Shown here one piece after another: positions 56,079-64,000 of a stretch of 64,000 bases of DNA. Position 1 is the first letter of the stretch. Every line of letters starts with the position of its first letter. Below the pieces are notes generated by a model, which saw nothing but the letters and a program-made list of their open reading frames with translations, ran no database searches and was not told the DNA's origin. Made by a program: the position numbers and the translations under genes. Origin of the DNA: an uncultured Lysobacteraceae bacterium (lineage in GTDB: Bacteria > Pseudomonadota > Gammaproteobacteria > Xanthomonadales > Xanthomonadaceae); NCBI GenBank assembly GCA_946480825.1, contig CAMLLG010000009.1, positions 12,740 through 76,739 of the forward strand, given 5' to 3'.

Positions 56079-57029
56079 TCACTGCAACAATCGTCCCCGC
56101 TTGTCCGCGAGGTCGATCGTCGCTTCCATGCCGGAGCGGAATTCGAGGCCGTCGCTTTCGATGCCATCGCTGAAGATGACGCCGCCGTCGGGCATCAGCG
56201 AGCGGATGCGCAACGGGGTCGCGGAGTCGATGTCGCCGAACACCAGTGCGGCCTGGCTCCAGCGGCTGGGGAAGGGTTCGCGCACGCTGAAGACGAGTTG
56301 CCGCGCGTCCCAGGCGAAGCCGTGTTCGCGCAGGGCCTGCGTGCGTTTCGATGCGCGTCCACCGGCGACGGCGGTGGCGCCGGTGAGCACGCTGCGCAGC
56401 CAGCCGGTGGAGCCCAAACCGGTGGAGACGATCACGCCGCTGGACGACTGCCGTTCGTGACGATCGCCGTGCGCGAGTTCGTAGCGCGCGGAGACGTGGC
56501 TGCGTGCGCCGATGAAGAAATCGTTGACCGCCAGCAGTTCCTGGCCGTCGGTGAGCCGCGCGCGGGCCATGCTGATCTCGCGGATCGGGCGCTGCCCGCG
56601 CCAGACATCCGGCAACAGCGTCGGCAGCGTCTCCGGCGCGAACGGCAACAGCACGCCGTCGAAGCGCGCCGGATCGGGATTGATCGCGATCACCGGCTGT
56701 GCGTCGAGATACTTCAAAGTGTTGGCGACCAGCCCGTCCTGACCGAGCACGACCACGGTGCAGTCCGGCGGAAACAGGAAGTTCGGCAGGAAACCGCGAT
56801 CCAGCGGTTGCAGGCGGCCGTGCGCGCGGAGCGTGCGTTCGACGCTGGCGACGGCGGCGCGATACGTCCTGTCTTCGAGCAGGAAATCCTCGAAGTCCAT
56901 GCCCAGATGCTCGGCCTGGAACCGCGCCTGCTCGACGGTGTTGTAGCGCGCCACCAGTTCCTGCAGGCGCGTGCGCCGGGTCACCAGGACGATCTTGCGA
57001 TCCTGCGCCTGTTCGCGCATCGCGGTCAC
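56079..57029 (-). CDS. Divergent NAD kinase-like protein
   Basis: The protein has 316 residues. GTG 57029 overlaps the SPFH stop (GTGA); ATG 57020 is an alternative start. The fold follows ATP-NAD kinase: VVVLGQDGLVANTLKYLDA stands where the family has GGDG, keeping the catalytic Asp but with Gln for the second Gly; AINPDPARFDGVLLPF replaces the usual G-I-N loop; SSSGVIVSTGLGSTGWLRS matches the D-G-x-x-x-S-T-P-T-G-S-T region. Similar proteins are annotated 'sugar kinase' or 'NAD kinase-like'. A genuine nadK is expected elsewhere, so this is probably a paralogue with another substrate or a sensor. It is coupled to the SPFH gene. Confidence 0.78.
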   Translation of the reverse strand: MTAMREQAQDRKIVLVTRRTRLQELVARYNTVEQARFQAEHLGMDFEDFLLEDRTYRAAVASVERTLRAHGRLQPLDRGFLPNFLFPPDCTVVVLGQDGLVANTLKYLDAQPVIAINPDPARFDGVLLPFAPETLPTLLPDVWRGQRPIREISMARARLTDGQELLAVNDFFIGARSHVSARYELAHGDRHERQSSSGVIVSTGLGSTGWLRSVLTGATAVAGGRASKRTQALREHGFAWDARQLVFSVREPFPSRWSQAALVFGDIDSATPLRIRSLMPDGGVIFSDGIESDGLEFRSGMEATIDLADKRGRLLQ

Positions 57030-58039
57030 TTGGTCTTGCCGGCCACCTGCCGCAGCAGGTCGGGCGAGAAGTTGAACTCGCCGATCTTCACCGCGTTGTC
57101 GGCGATGTTCTGCAGGCCCAGCGCCATCAGCGTTTCCGGGCTGGCCTGGCCGAACATCATCGCCTGCAGCGCGCGCGGGTCCATGTCCTTGATCGCTTCG
57201 ACCAGCGCGCGCATCGCGTAGGCGCGCACGTCGGCTTCGCGCTTGCGGTTCTCGGACTGCAGGCGCACCAGCTCGGCGTTCTGCTCTTCGAGCTTGACGT
57301 TGCCGGCGATTTCCTGCGCCTGCATTTCCTGGCGCTTTTCGAGGATGACGCGTTGCGATTCGACTTCGGTCTCGCGCACCTGGCGGCGCTTCTGTTCCAC
57401 CACCAGTTCGCTGCGCAGCTCGCTTTCCTTGATCATCTGTTCCTGCGCGATGGCCGCGTTGCGGCGGGCGTAGGTGGCGTCGTCGGCCTGTTTGAGGATG
57501 TCTTCGCGCACCGGCGCTTCCAGCGCGCGCGCGGTTTCCGGCGTGGGCTTCACCGCGAGCAGCGCGAGATCGACGATCTCGATGCCCAGCGCCGCGAGCG
57601 CCGGCGCCGCGGCCAAGCCCTGACGTGCGGTCTTCGACAACTGTTCGGTGCCGTGCAGCACTTGGCGCAGATCCGCTTCCTGCAGCAGCGCGCGGAACTG
57701 CGCCTTCACCGCATTCAACACGCGCATCGGCAGGCGTTCGGGATCTTCCGATGCGTAGGCGCCGTTCGGTTCCAGCACGAAGTTCTGCTGTTCGGCCAGG
57801 GTCTTCGGCGCGGCGATGCGATAGCCCACCTGCCCTTGCAGCGTCACCGCCTGGAAATCGCGGGTGGTCTCTTCGAACATGAAGGGCACGTCCACCGCGG
57901 TCAGCGGCACGCTGACCAGCGTCGACGCCGGCGCGAAATAGAAGAACGCCAGACCGGTGCCCTCGCGCACCACCTTGCCGTCCTTGTACTGCAGCAGGTA
58001 ATGGCTCGGCGAGGATTTGACGTAGCGGATACCGAACAT
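57026..58039 (-). CDS. SPFH/Band 7 domain protein
   Basis: The protein has 337 residues from ATG 58039. The N-terminal ~170 residues are an SPFH domain (YVKSSPSHYLLQYKDGKVVR, LAFFYFAPASTLVSVPLTAV, YRIAAPKTLAEQQNFVL). A long charged coiled coil follows (residues ~190-285; EMIKES, VVEQKRRQVRETEVESQRVI), then a C-terminal region (DPRALQAMMFGQASPETLMA) like the flotillin/QmcA end. No N-terminal membrane span is obvious, so membrane association would be through the SPFH domain. SPFH proteins form large membrane-linked cages. Coupling to a NAD-kinase-like gene is a repeated but unexplained arrangement in my reading. Confidence 0.88.
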   Translation of the reverse strand: MFGIRYVKSSPSHYLLQYKDGKVVREGTGLAFFYFAPASTLVSVPLTAVDVPFMFEETTRDFQAVTLQGQVGYRIAAPKTLAEQQNFVLEPNGAYASEDPERLPMRVLNAVKAQFRALLQEADLRQVLHGTEQLSKTARQGLAAAPALAALGIEIVDLALLAVKPTPETARALEAPVREDILKQADDATYARRNAAIAQEQMIKESELRSELVVEQKRRQVRETEVESQRVILEKRQEMQAQEIAGNVKLEEQNAELVRLQSENRKREADVRAYAMRALVEAIKDMDPRALQAMMFGQASPETLMALGLQNIADNAVKIGEFNFSPDLLRQVAGKTK

Positions 58040-58226
58040 GCGGGGCTCTCCTGGAACCGGCGTCGACGGGATGCGAGAGCCGAATGATATGCCGAATCGA
58101 ACCGATCGAAATGGTGAGCGATCCGAGTTCCAGGGAAATCGACGGTCACTCCATCGTCCAAACGTTCCTTCGACTACGGCACGTCAGCGCTTGATCAGAG
58201 CGTGCCGGAAATCTTTCGATGAGGTC

Positions 58227-58290
58227 GGTAGAGCGGCTTTCAGGCCGCTGCTTCTTTCGGGAAAGACAGCGGCCTGAAGGCCGCTCTACC
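58227..58290. repeat. Large REP-type palindrome
   Basis: Arms GGTAGAGCGGCTTTCAGGCC and GGCCTGAAGGCCGCTCTACC enclose ~24 bp, including a small inner hairpin CTTTCGGGAAAG. It has the same CAGGCC / GGCCTG core as the repeats at 462 and 18561 but a different outer arm. It lies between the divergent SPFH start and the end of the next minus-strand gene. Confidence 0.85.
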
Positions 58291-58335
58291 GGTTTTCCGG
58301 GCATCGAATCATATCGATGCGCCGACCAAACATCT

Positions 58336-59610
58336 TCAGCCGGACACCACTTCCGCGATCAGCTTGTCGCGCAACACCAGACTGGACTGACCGCCGGGAT
58401 GCAGCGCGAACACGCCGAAGCCGTTGGAATAGATCACACCGCCGTCCGCGGTGAGATCGAACGACGCGACATGGCTGGCGAGCACGCGCTCCTCGCCCTG
58501 CTCGCTGCGCCAGACCAGTTGCCAACTCTCCGGCACCAGCGACGGCACGCCGTGCACGCGCTTGCTGCTGCGCATCGCGGCTTCGGCGTCCACGCGACGC
58601 CCCTTGAGCAGGATGTCCTTGAGATCCGCATCGTACTGCGGGCCGGTGGCCGAGGTGAGCGGCTTGCGCGAATAGACCAGCGACTGGAAGTTGAGGAAGT
58701 GGAACAGCGTGCGCAGCAGGCGGAACGGAAAGAGCACGGCATCGAGCAGGATGTCGTTGCCGCGATAGCGCTGCCCTTCGTAGGGCCGGCGGATGAACAT
58801 CAGGCTGCCGTCGTTCGTCACCCGCGGCTGCAGGAAATCGAAATGCGGGTCCTCGAACACCGGGCTGAGTTCGCCCGTCTGCGTATCCAGCAACTGGATC
58901 GAGGCCGGGCCGATCGCGACCACATGGCCTTCGGGACCGCGCGCGAGTCCGGCGGACTGGAAGACCAGTCGAGCATCCTGCCCGTCCTGGGCGGGCACCC
59001 AGCAGGGCGAGGTGTCGATGGTGTCGCCGCCGGTGAGTGCGCGCAGGTCGTCGCCTTCCACGCCCATGCTGACGATGTTGGCGGCCCCGTTGCCGGACTG
59101 CTGGCTGCACAACAGGCGCAGGCCGTCGGCGCTGAGACGCAGATCGTCGAGCAGCAGATTCTGGCGATGGATCAGCCGTCGCTCCTGTCCGCTGGCGATG
59201 TCCTGCTCGAACAGGCCGCCCATGCTGTTGTCGCGCAGGAAATACACCAGCCGCCCTTCGGGCGCGAATTGCACCGATGTGGCCAGCAGCGCCAGTTCGC
59301 GCGCCGGGCCTTCGCGCCAGCTGCCGCCTGCGCGCACCGAAAAGGTCGTGCCCTCTTTCCAGGCGTGGCGCTCGCGCGAGCGTTCCAGCCGGTCCATCGC
59401 CGCCTGCACGTGCGGGCTGTGGATTTCCCGCGGCGCCGCGCCCGCCTCCGCATAGAACAGTTTGCCGTTGGCGACGAAGGCGACCCGCCGGGTGCTGACC
59501 TCCGCCTTCGGCGGTGCCCACCCTTCCGCCTGCGGCCGATCGTTCCGGCGCTGGCTGAAGACCCAGTACAGCAGAAGCGCGACGACGATGCCGATGACGA
59601 GAAAATGCAT
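58336..59610 (-). CDS. Membrane-anchored beta-propeller-like protein
   Basis: The protein has 424 residues. An N-terminal membrane anchor (FLVIGIVVALLLYWVFSQRR) has no cleavage site. The rest consists of PD40/WD40-type blades like those in TolB: SVQFAPEGRLVYFLRDNSMG, DLRLSADGLRLLCSQQSGNG, PRVTNDGSLMFIRRPYEGQR and SFDLTADGGVIYSNGFGVFA. One blade is interrupted by a hydrophobic/aromatic segment (FPFRLLRTLFHFLNFQSLVY, ~270-290). Function unknown. It is on the same strand as the patatin-like gene, 75 bp downstream of its stop, so the two may be co-transcribed. Confidence 0.75.
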   Translation of the reverse strand: MHFLVIGIVVALLLYWVFSQRRNDRPQAEGWAPPKAEVSTRRVAFVANGKLFYAEAGAAPREIHSPHVQAAMDRLERSRERHAWKEGTTFSVRAGGSWREGPARELALLATSVQFAPEGRLVYFLRDNSMGGLFEQDIASGQERRLIHRQNLLLDDLRLSADGLRLLCSQQSGNGAANIVSMGVEGDDLRALTGGDTIDTSPCWVPAQDGQDARLVFQSAGLARGPEGHVVAIGPASIQLLDTQTGELSPVFEDPHFDFLQPRVTNDGSLMFIRRPYEGQRYRGNDILLDAVLFPFRLLRTLFHFLNFQSLVYSRKPLTSATGPQYDADLKDILLKGRRVDAEAAMRSSKRVHGVPSLVPESWQLVWRSEQGEERVLASHVASFDLTADGGVIYSNGFGVFALHPGGQSSLVLRDKLIAEVVSG

Positions 59611-59685
59611 GAGGGAGAGGCTCGCGGGATGCCGCGGCCATTGTCCACCCCGGGCCGGGAGGCGTCCAGCCGCGAACGCGCGCGA

Positions 59686-62600
59686 TCAGGCGTCGCGGCG
59701 GCCGTCCGCGACATCGTCAACGAAATGGTCCGAGACATCCTCCGCGGCGCCCTCGCGCGCCGCACGGGCGATGCGCGCGCCGCGTTTCGCATCGTTGCGC
59801 GCACGCCTGCGCTTCAGCGCACGCAGCCGCAGGGCTTCGAGATGCTCGGCAATCTCGCGCGCGACGCGGTTGCGGCAGACGCCGGCGAGGCCGTAATGGC
59901 CGCCACGGATGTCGACCTTGTCGATCTGCTCGCGTTCGATCAACAGCCGCATGAATTCGGCGCCGAGGCCCAGGCGGCGGACATGATCCTGCACGCGCAG
60001 CATGCGCAGCGTCGTTCCCGACAGCGCGGCGACGCCGAGCGTGGAGTCGGGGATGCGCACGCCGGTGCGGCCGAGCACGCTCTTCCAGCGCAGACGCAGC
60101 AGGAACAGCCGCGTCGGTCGCGCCACGAGGTCGCTCATCATCGCCGTCGACAGCAATATGCCGTGTTCGACATGGTTGATGCGGCCGTCGTCGGCGAGCC
60201 GATCGCAGTGTTGTGTCCAATCGATGCCTTCCGCGGGCGACACGTCATCGATCCAGAGCGCGCGGCGATCCTTGTCGTCGTTGTTCAGCCGCGGAAGATC
60301 CATGCGCTGGTCGCAGAAGGCCACGAAGCGCGCGCCGAAGGTGGGCGCGCCGATCGCCCAGGCGACGCGGAACATCGGCGCCCCGCTCCAGTGCCGGAAT
60401 GCGTTCATCCAGCCACGGTTGTCGGGATGGTTCCAGGCCTGTTCGAGATCGTGGTCGTGGTAGACCGCTTCCATCAACCGCACCAGTTCCTGACAGAAAT
60501 AGAAGCAGGCGCGGAAATCCTCGGGCGCCGGCATGCGCGTGCGCCGGCCCATGGGTTTCGCGGCATCGGTGCCGGCCGCGGCCGGATCGGCAGCCACCAG
60601 ATCGGTCCAGGCCGGATAGAACTGCGCGTCCAGTACCGCCAGCGACGGCGTCTCGCGGAGTTTGCCGAACAGCCGCGACAACGCGGTGGCATGCAGCGCG
60701 AACCGCTCCGCGCCGCCCGGCAGCGACGGCGCCCACTGATGACGCAGCGCGATCAGGATTTTTTCCTTCAGTTCCGAATCGTGCACACCGAGTTCGTTGT
60801 GGCGCACCGCACCGACGTTGGCGCCGGCGCGCTCCAACACCGGCGCCAACGCGCTGGTCATGATGTGCTGGCCGAGCCTGCGATAGCTCTCGAACTGCGC
60901 TTCGTCGAAGAACTGGTCGGACGTCGGCTCGTGCGGAAAACTGGCGTGGGCGCTGGCGTAATGCTGGATGTCGGTCGGCTCGTCGCCGGTCAGCGTCGGC
61001 TTGAGATACAGCAGTGTGCCGCGGCTGCCGTCGGGATAATCGATGCTGCCGACCGCGCAGCTGCGCTGCGCCATGCCGTTCGCCTGCGGCCGCAGCGCGC
61101 TCACGTCGATGCGGATGTCGACGCCGAAATCGACGCGGCATTTCTGCACCGCATTGCCGAGATCGGCGAAGGCGCGCGCGGGATCGGCGGCGGCATCGAC
61201 GCTGACGATGAAATGGCAGCGCCGGCGCACCAGTTCGTACAAGCCGAGGTTCTCGAAATGGCCACCGTCGGAAAGATGCACGTACTTGCCGCCGTCGTGG
61301 GTGCGGCCGAGCATTTCCGCGATCAGCCAGCGCCCGAAGAACGGCGTGCTGTCGGCGCGCGGGCGCATGACGTGGCTCGGATTCGGCAGCCACCAACCCA
61401 GGCGCGCGTCGAACAGCGTGAGCAGGAAGGTCACGGCCGGCGAACTGTGATAGCCCATGTTGGGATTGACCGCGGCGCCGGAAATCGCGATCGCGCTGCC
61501 CAGGGTGAGCGATGACGCCAGCGATTCGCCGCTGCGTCCGGCGGTGGCGGTGCCGGCGACATCCGCGCGCAGATCGCCGACCACCGCTGCATCGATGCGC
61601 GATGCCGGCGGCAGATAACCGCAGAACCCCGGGGTCATGCAGAACGAAGCGGCCTTGCGATCCTGCCAGTCGAGCTGTTTCGCCGCGACCAGGTTCAGCG
61701 CCGAGCCCACCAGCGGGAACAGCGGCCTGCGGCCGTCGAGCCGCTTTTTTTTGACCAGATCGGCCAGCAGGAGGTCGTCATGCACGTCGAAGTTGGTCGT
61801 GGGTTCCGGATTGCGCGACGGATTGCTCGCGCCGAGATAACAGCGCACCAACCGGTTGCGGTAGAACGCATTGAGGCTGAACTCGTTGACGTTGATCGCC
61901 CAGCCGAACAGCAACCAGGTCGCGGCCGAGATGCCGCCCACCCACAGCACCGAATCCGGACGCAGGGTAGCAGTGGTGTCCAGCCATGCCAGATACGCCT
62001 GCACCGATCCATCCCAAGGATCGAGCAGTGCCTGCACGGCGTCGGATGGGGGGCTGTTCCTCAATTCGAGGAAGCGCAGCAGGAATTGTCCGGCGAGGCT
62101 CAGTGCCACGATCAATCCGAGGATGAACACCCACGGTGCGATCCGCGCGATCGCATCGAGCAGACGCCAGCGCCTGCTGATATCAGCGCCGTCCCCGTCG
62201 TGCGTTCCCTTGCCATGGCCAACCAGCAGACCGATTCCGGTGGTCGACAGCCACGCCAGAACGCCCGCCCAACCCGCACTGCTCCACTGCACGCTGCCCA
62301 GCGCGACCGACTGCATCAGCAGCCACGGACCGTAGACCGTGAGCCCCAGCGAGAGCGTCATACCCAGCATCACGAAACCAGCGGTCTTGCCGCCGACCCG
62401 CGCCCAGATCTCGCGCTGCAGATCGCTCAAGGCAGGCCCCGCTAGGCCCAGATGCAGGATGCCGGTCAGCACCATCGCCATCATCATCACCGAAGGGCCC
62501 AGCGTCATCGCATGCCACGCATAGTCTTCGGCGAGCCCTTGCTGCAACAGCGTGTGCGCGCCGATGATGGCGAAGCCGGCGAAGATCGCGGTCGCCGCGG

Positions 62601-63627
62601 TGGCGAAGAGGAACCGCCAGACATGCGACTGCAGCGTCGAAGATGACGCGCCATCAAGCGCGGGCCGCGACTGCCGATGGTCGAACAACAGCCACGCCAG
62701 CCACATCAGGAAGTACAGTGCGCCGCTCGCGACGCCCAAAGCCGTCACCGCTTCGAGTCCCAGCGGCGCCAGCAGAGACGTGAACCACGTCGGCAGGCGT
62801 TCGTAATAGGCCAGACCGATCGCACCGACGAACGATGCCGCCGCGAACAGCCAGATCGTCGCGACCGCCGCGATCGCGATCCGCGCCGGCGGCGCCTCCA
62901 CCGGTGCGCCGGGCGTGCGCGAACGACGGTGGACGTAGGTGGTGACGTAGGCCAGCAGCGCGACCGCCAGCATGCCCAGCAGGCCGGCCAGCGCCGGCGT
63001 GAGTACCGGCTGCGCGCGCGCCACGCCCACGAATCCCGCGTACAACAGCAGCGGCAACAGCGTCAGCGCCAGGATCAGCGCGCACAGTTGCAACTGGATC
63101 AGCAGCACGTTGCGCACGTAGGTGCCGACCATGCCGAGGGTGTCGCCGGACAACGGCGACTTCCGCGGGCTGAGGTAATTGCTGTATTCGCGCAGATGCT
63201 GGATCGGCCGGGCGATGCGCGCCGCACGCCCGGCGTCGTCGGGCACGCCATCCGCAGCGGCAGAAGGCTCGTCCAGGCGCGAGCTCAACACCGCGAAAGC
63301 CTCCTCGAAGCCGCGCCGGCGGATCAATCCCTGCAGGAACGCGCCGATGTAACCGCCGCCCGACACCGTGGACTGGTAGTGAAAACAACCGAGCAGACCG
63401 TTGCGCGCCAAGGCCTGTAGCACGCCCAGACCGAAGGTCGCGCTGCGGATGCCGCCGCCGGACAGCGCCAGCCCCCAAGGTTCGACATCCTTCGGATCGA
63501 AATGCGCGTCCTTGCCGAGGATGACCTTCAGCTCCGCGGCCTTCACCGACGCCGCATCCGCCGGCGCTTCGGTCGCATCGCGATGCAACCGCGTCCGCAA
63601 CGACGACATCACCGCCCGTATGCGCAT
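59686..63627 (-). CDS. Patatin-like phospholipase with membrane domain inserted between catalytic residues
   Basis: The protein has 1,313 residues from ATG 63627, which follows GGAGG by 5 bp; the frame extends 17 codons further upstream. Residues ~51-100 hold the patatin oxyanion loop (LALSGGGIRSATFGLGVLQA) and nucleophile elbow (YQSTVSGGGYIGAFLQG; Ser near 89). About ten membrane segments follow between residues ~150 and ~560. The second catalytic residue appears only near residue 787 (HLSDGGHFENLGLYELV; D-G-G). The C-terminal ~500 residues are soluble. A Ser-Asp separation of ~700 residues with an intervening membrane domain is unusual for patatins. It probably hydrolyses membrane lipids; the substrate is unknown. 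The next gene upstream is rho. Confidence 0.87.
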   Translation of the reverse strand: MRIRAVMSSLRTRLHRDATEAPADAASVKAAELKVILGKDAHFDPKDVEPWGLALSGGGIRSATFGLGVLQALARNGLLGCFHYQSTVSGGGYIGAFLQGLIRRRGFEEAFAVLSSRLDEPSAAADGVPDDAGRAARIARPIQHLREYSNYLSPRKSPLSGDTLGMVGTYVRNVLLIQLQLCALILALTLLPLLLYAGFVGVARAQPVLTPALAGLLGMLAVALLAYVTTYVHRRSRTPGAPVEAPPARIAIAAVATIWLFAAASFVGAIGLAYYERLPTWFTSLLAPLGLEAVTALGVASGALYFLMWLAWLLFDHRQSRPALDGASSSTLQSHVWRFLFATAATAIFAGFAIIGAHTLLQQGLAEDYAWHAMTLGPSVMMMAMVLTGILHLGLAGPALSDLQREIWARVGGKTAGFVMLGMTLSLGLTVYGPWLLMQSVALGSVQWSSAGWAGVLAWLSTTGIGLLVGHGKGTHDGDGADISRRWRLLDAIARIAPWVFILGLIVALSLAGQFLLRFLELRNSPPSDAVQALLDPWDGSVQAYLAWLDTTATLRPDSVLWVGGISAATWLLFGWAINVNEFSLNAFYRNRLVRCYLGASNPSRNPEPTTNFDVHDDLLLADLVKKKRLDGRRPLFPLVGSALNLVAAKQLDWQDRKAASFCMTPGFCGYLPPASRIDAAVVGDLRADVAGTATAGRSGESLASSLTLGSAIAISGAAVNPNMGYHSSPAVTFLLTLFDARLGWWLPNPSHVMRPRADSTPFFGRWLIAEMLGRTHDGGKYVHLSDGGHFENLGLYELVRRRCHFIVSVDAAADPARAFADLGNAVQKCRVDFGVDIRIDVSALRPQANGMAQRSCAVGSIDYPDGSRGTLLYLKPTLTGDEPTDIQHYASAHASFPHEPTSDQFFDEAQFESYRRLGQHIMTSALAPVLERAGANVGAVRHNELGVHDSELKEKILIALRHQWAPSLPGGAERFALHATALSRLFGKLRETPSLAVLDAQFYPAWTDLVAADPAAAGTDAAKPMGRRTRMPAPEDFRACFYFCQELVRLMEAVYHDHDLEQAWNHPDNRGWMNAFRHWSGAPMFRVAWAIGAPTFGARFVAFCDQRMDLPRLNNDDKDRRALWIDDVSPAEGIDWTQHCDRLADDGRINHVEHGILLSTAMMSDLVARPTRLFLLRLRWKSVLGRTGVRIPDSTLGVAALSGTTLRMLRVQDHVRRLGLGAEFMRLLIEREQIDKVDIRGGHYGLAGVCRNRVAREIAEHLEALRLRALKRRRARNDAKRGARIARAAREGAAEDVSDHFVDDVADGRRDA

Positions 63628-63837
63628 GACCGCCTCCGCTCCCGACCGCGCGCCCGATCCTCGGCGCCTGTCGAACATAACGCATTCGAAGGCCGCGATC
63701 GGTCTTTCGCCGGTCGCCGAGCGGCATCGTTTCGCAGGATCGGAATGGAGGACGCCGTCCTGGTGACCAGCGCAAAAGGGACGCCGTTTTTTCGGCGGCC
63801 GCGTGATGCGGCATTGCTTCGTCGAGCGTGGAAACGC

Positions 63838-63864
63838 GAAACGCCCCGCGATGCGGGGCGTTTC
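63838..63864. terminator. Hairpin downstream of rho
   Basis: Perfect 12 bp stem GAAACGCCCCGC / GCGGGGCGTTTC with a GAT loop, 62 bp past the rho stop on the minus strand. T residues after the stem are few in either direction. A GTCCCTCGCCCCTGTGGGGC-type short repeat follows (63885-63914). Confidence 0.65.
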
Positions 63865-63925
63865 GGTGGAAGCAAGCAGCGAACGGTCCCTCGCCCCTGT
63901 GGGGCTGGGGATGACAGCCGTCGCG

Positions 63926-64000
63926 TCAGCGCCGCATCGAAGTGAAGAACTCGTCGTTCGACTTGGTGGTCTTCATCTTGTCGAGCAGGAATTCCATCGC
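63926..64000 (-). CDS. rho: Transcription termination factor Rho, C-terminal end (partial)
   Basis: The minus-strand frame from the window edge reads AMEFLLDKMKTTKSNDEFF followed by TSMRR and a stop (TCA at 63926-63928). This is the conserved C-terminus of Rho (E. coli ends AMEFLINKLAMTKTNDDFF...). Only 24 residues are inside the window, but the match is distinctive. Rho is the hexameric RNA helicase that ends transcription at unstructured C-rich sites. The gene lies upstream of the patatin-like gene in the same orientation, with a hairpin and a dispersed repeat between them. Confidence 0.93.
   Translation of the reverse strand, partial: AMEFLLDKMKTTKSNDEFFTSMRR

Overview
The window looks like a chromosomal segment of a high-GC gammaproteobacterium of the Xanthomonadaceae/Lysobacteraceae (Lysobacter/Luteimonas type). 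The evidence is the core gene content (gltBD, folE, recCBD, a six-gene mla operon, rmuC, rlmI, rho), two proteins with a C-terminal XVIPCD-like domain (the secretion tag of the Xanthomonadales bacteria-killing type IV secretion system), and many short palindromic dispersed repeats (REP/REPIN type) between genes. No rRNA, tRNA or CRISPR array was recognised.

Layout. 1-2052: end of gltB plus gltD. 2053-8900: accessory segment with AT-richer DNA and three repeat families. It carries a small membrane beta-rich protein next to a DUF4917/SIR2-like protein, an XRE/MmyB regulator divergent from a DUF2834 protein, an orphan XVIPCD protein, and two genes of unknown function. 9014-18508: folE downstream of a recC-recB-recD operon with ATGA overlaps (minus strand). 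18747-29399: a surface module with a ~2,300-residue autotransporter-like protein (He_PIG and Calx-beta repeats) divergent from three phage tail-collar/MdpB-like proteins, a GNAT acetyltransferase and a DUF6916 protein. 29655-33848: mlaFEDCBA, retrograde phospholipid transport. 34006-40136: rmuC, a bile-acid/sodium symporter family protein, rlmI, a yybP-ykoY-like manganese riboswitch with terminator in front of a TerC/Alx gene, and a rhomboid protease. 40544-50014: envelope and secreted proteins (TrbM-like, small OMP, DUF2238, M28 peptidase, Kef-type antiporter, tandem TonB-C-like pair). 50015-55952: an accessory insertion holding a 1,012-residue RelA/SpoT-domain protein bounded by palindromic repeats, then a lipoprotein and a GH19-PGBD-XVIPCD effector that look like an immunity/effector pair. 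56079-63627: a divergent NAD-kinase-like protein and an SPFH protein, a membrane-anchored beta-propeller-like protein, and a giant patatin-like protein whose catalytic Ser and Asp are separated by about ten membrane spans. 63926-64000: C-terminus of rho.

How it fits together. Housekeeping genes alternate with accessory genes for interbacterial competition (two XVIPCD proteins, one candidate immunity lipoprotein), surface interaction (giant adhesin, tail-collar proteins) and possible phage defence or stress signalling (SIR2-like/DUF4917 pair, RelA/SpoT-solenoid protein). The best candidates for undescribed systems are the 2320-3903 pair, the 50448-53486 RelA/SpoT protein, the tail-collar/GNAT/DUF6916 cluster, and the split-patatin membrane protein. 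All functional statements come from reading motifs by eye; no database search was run.
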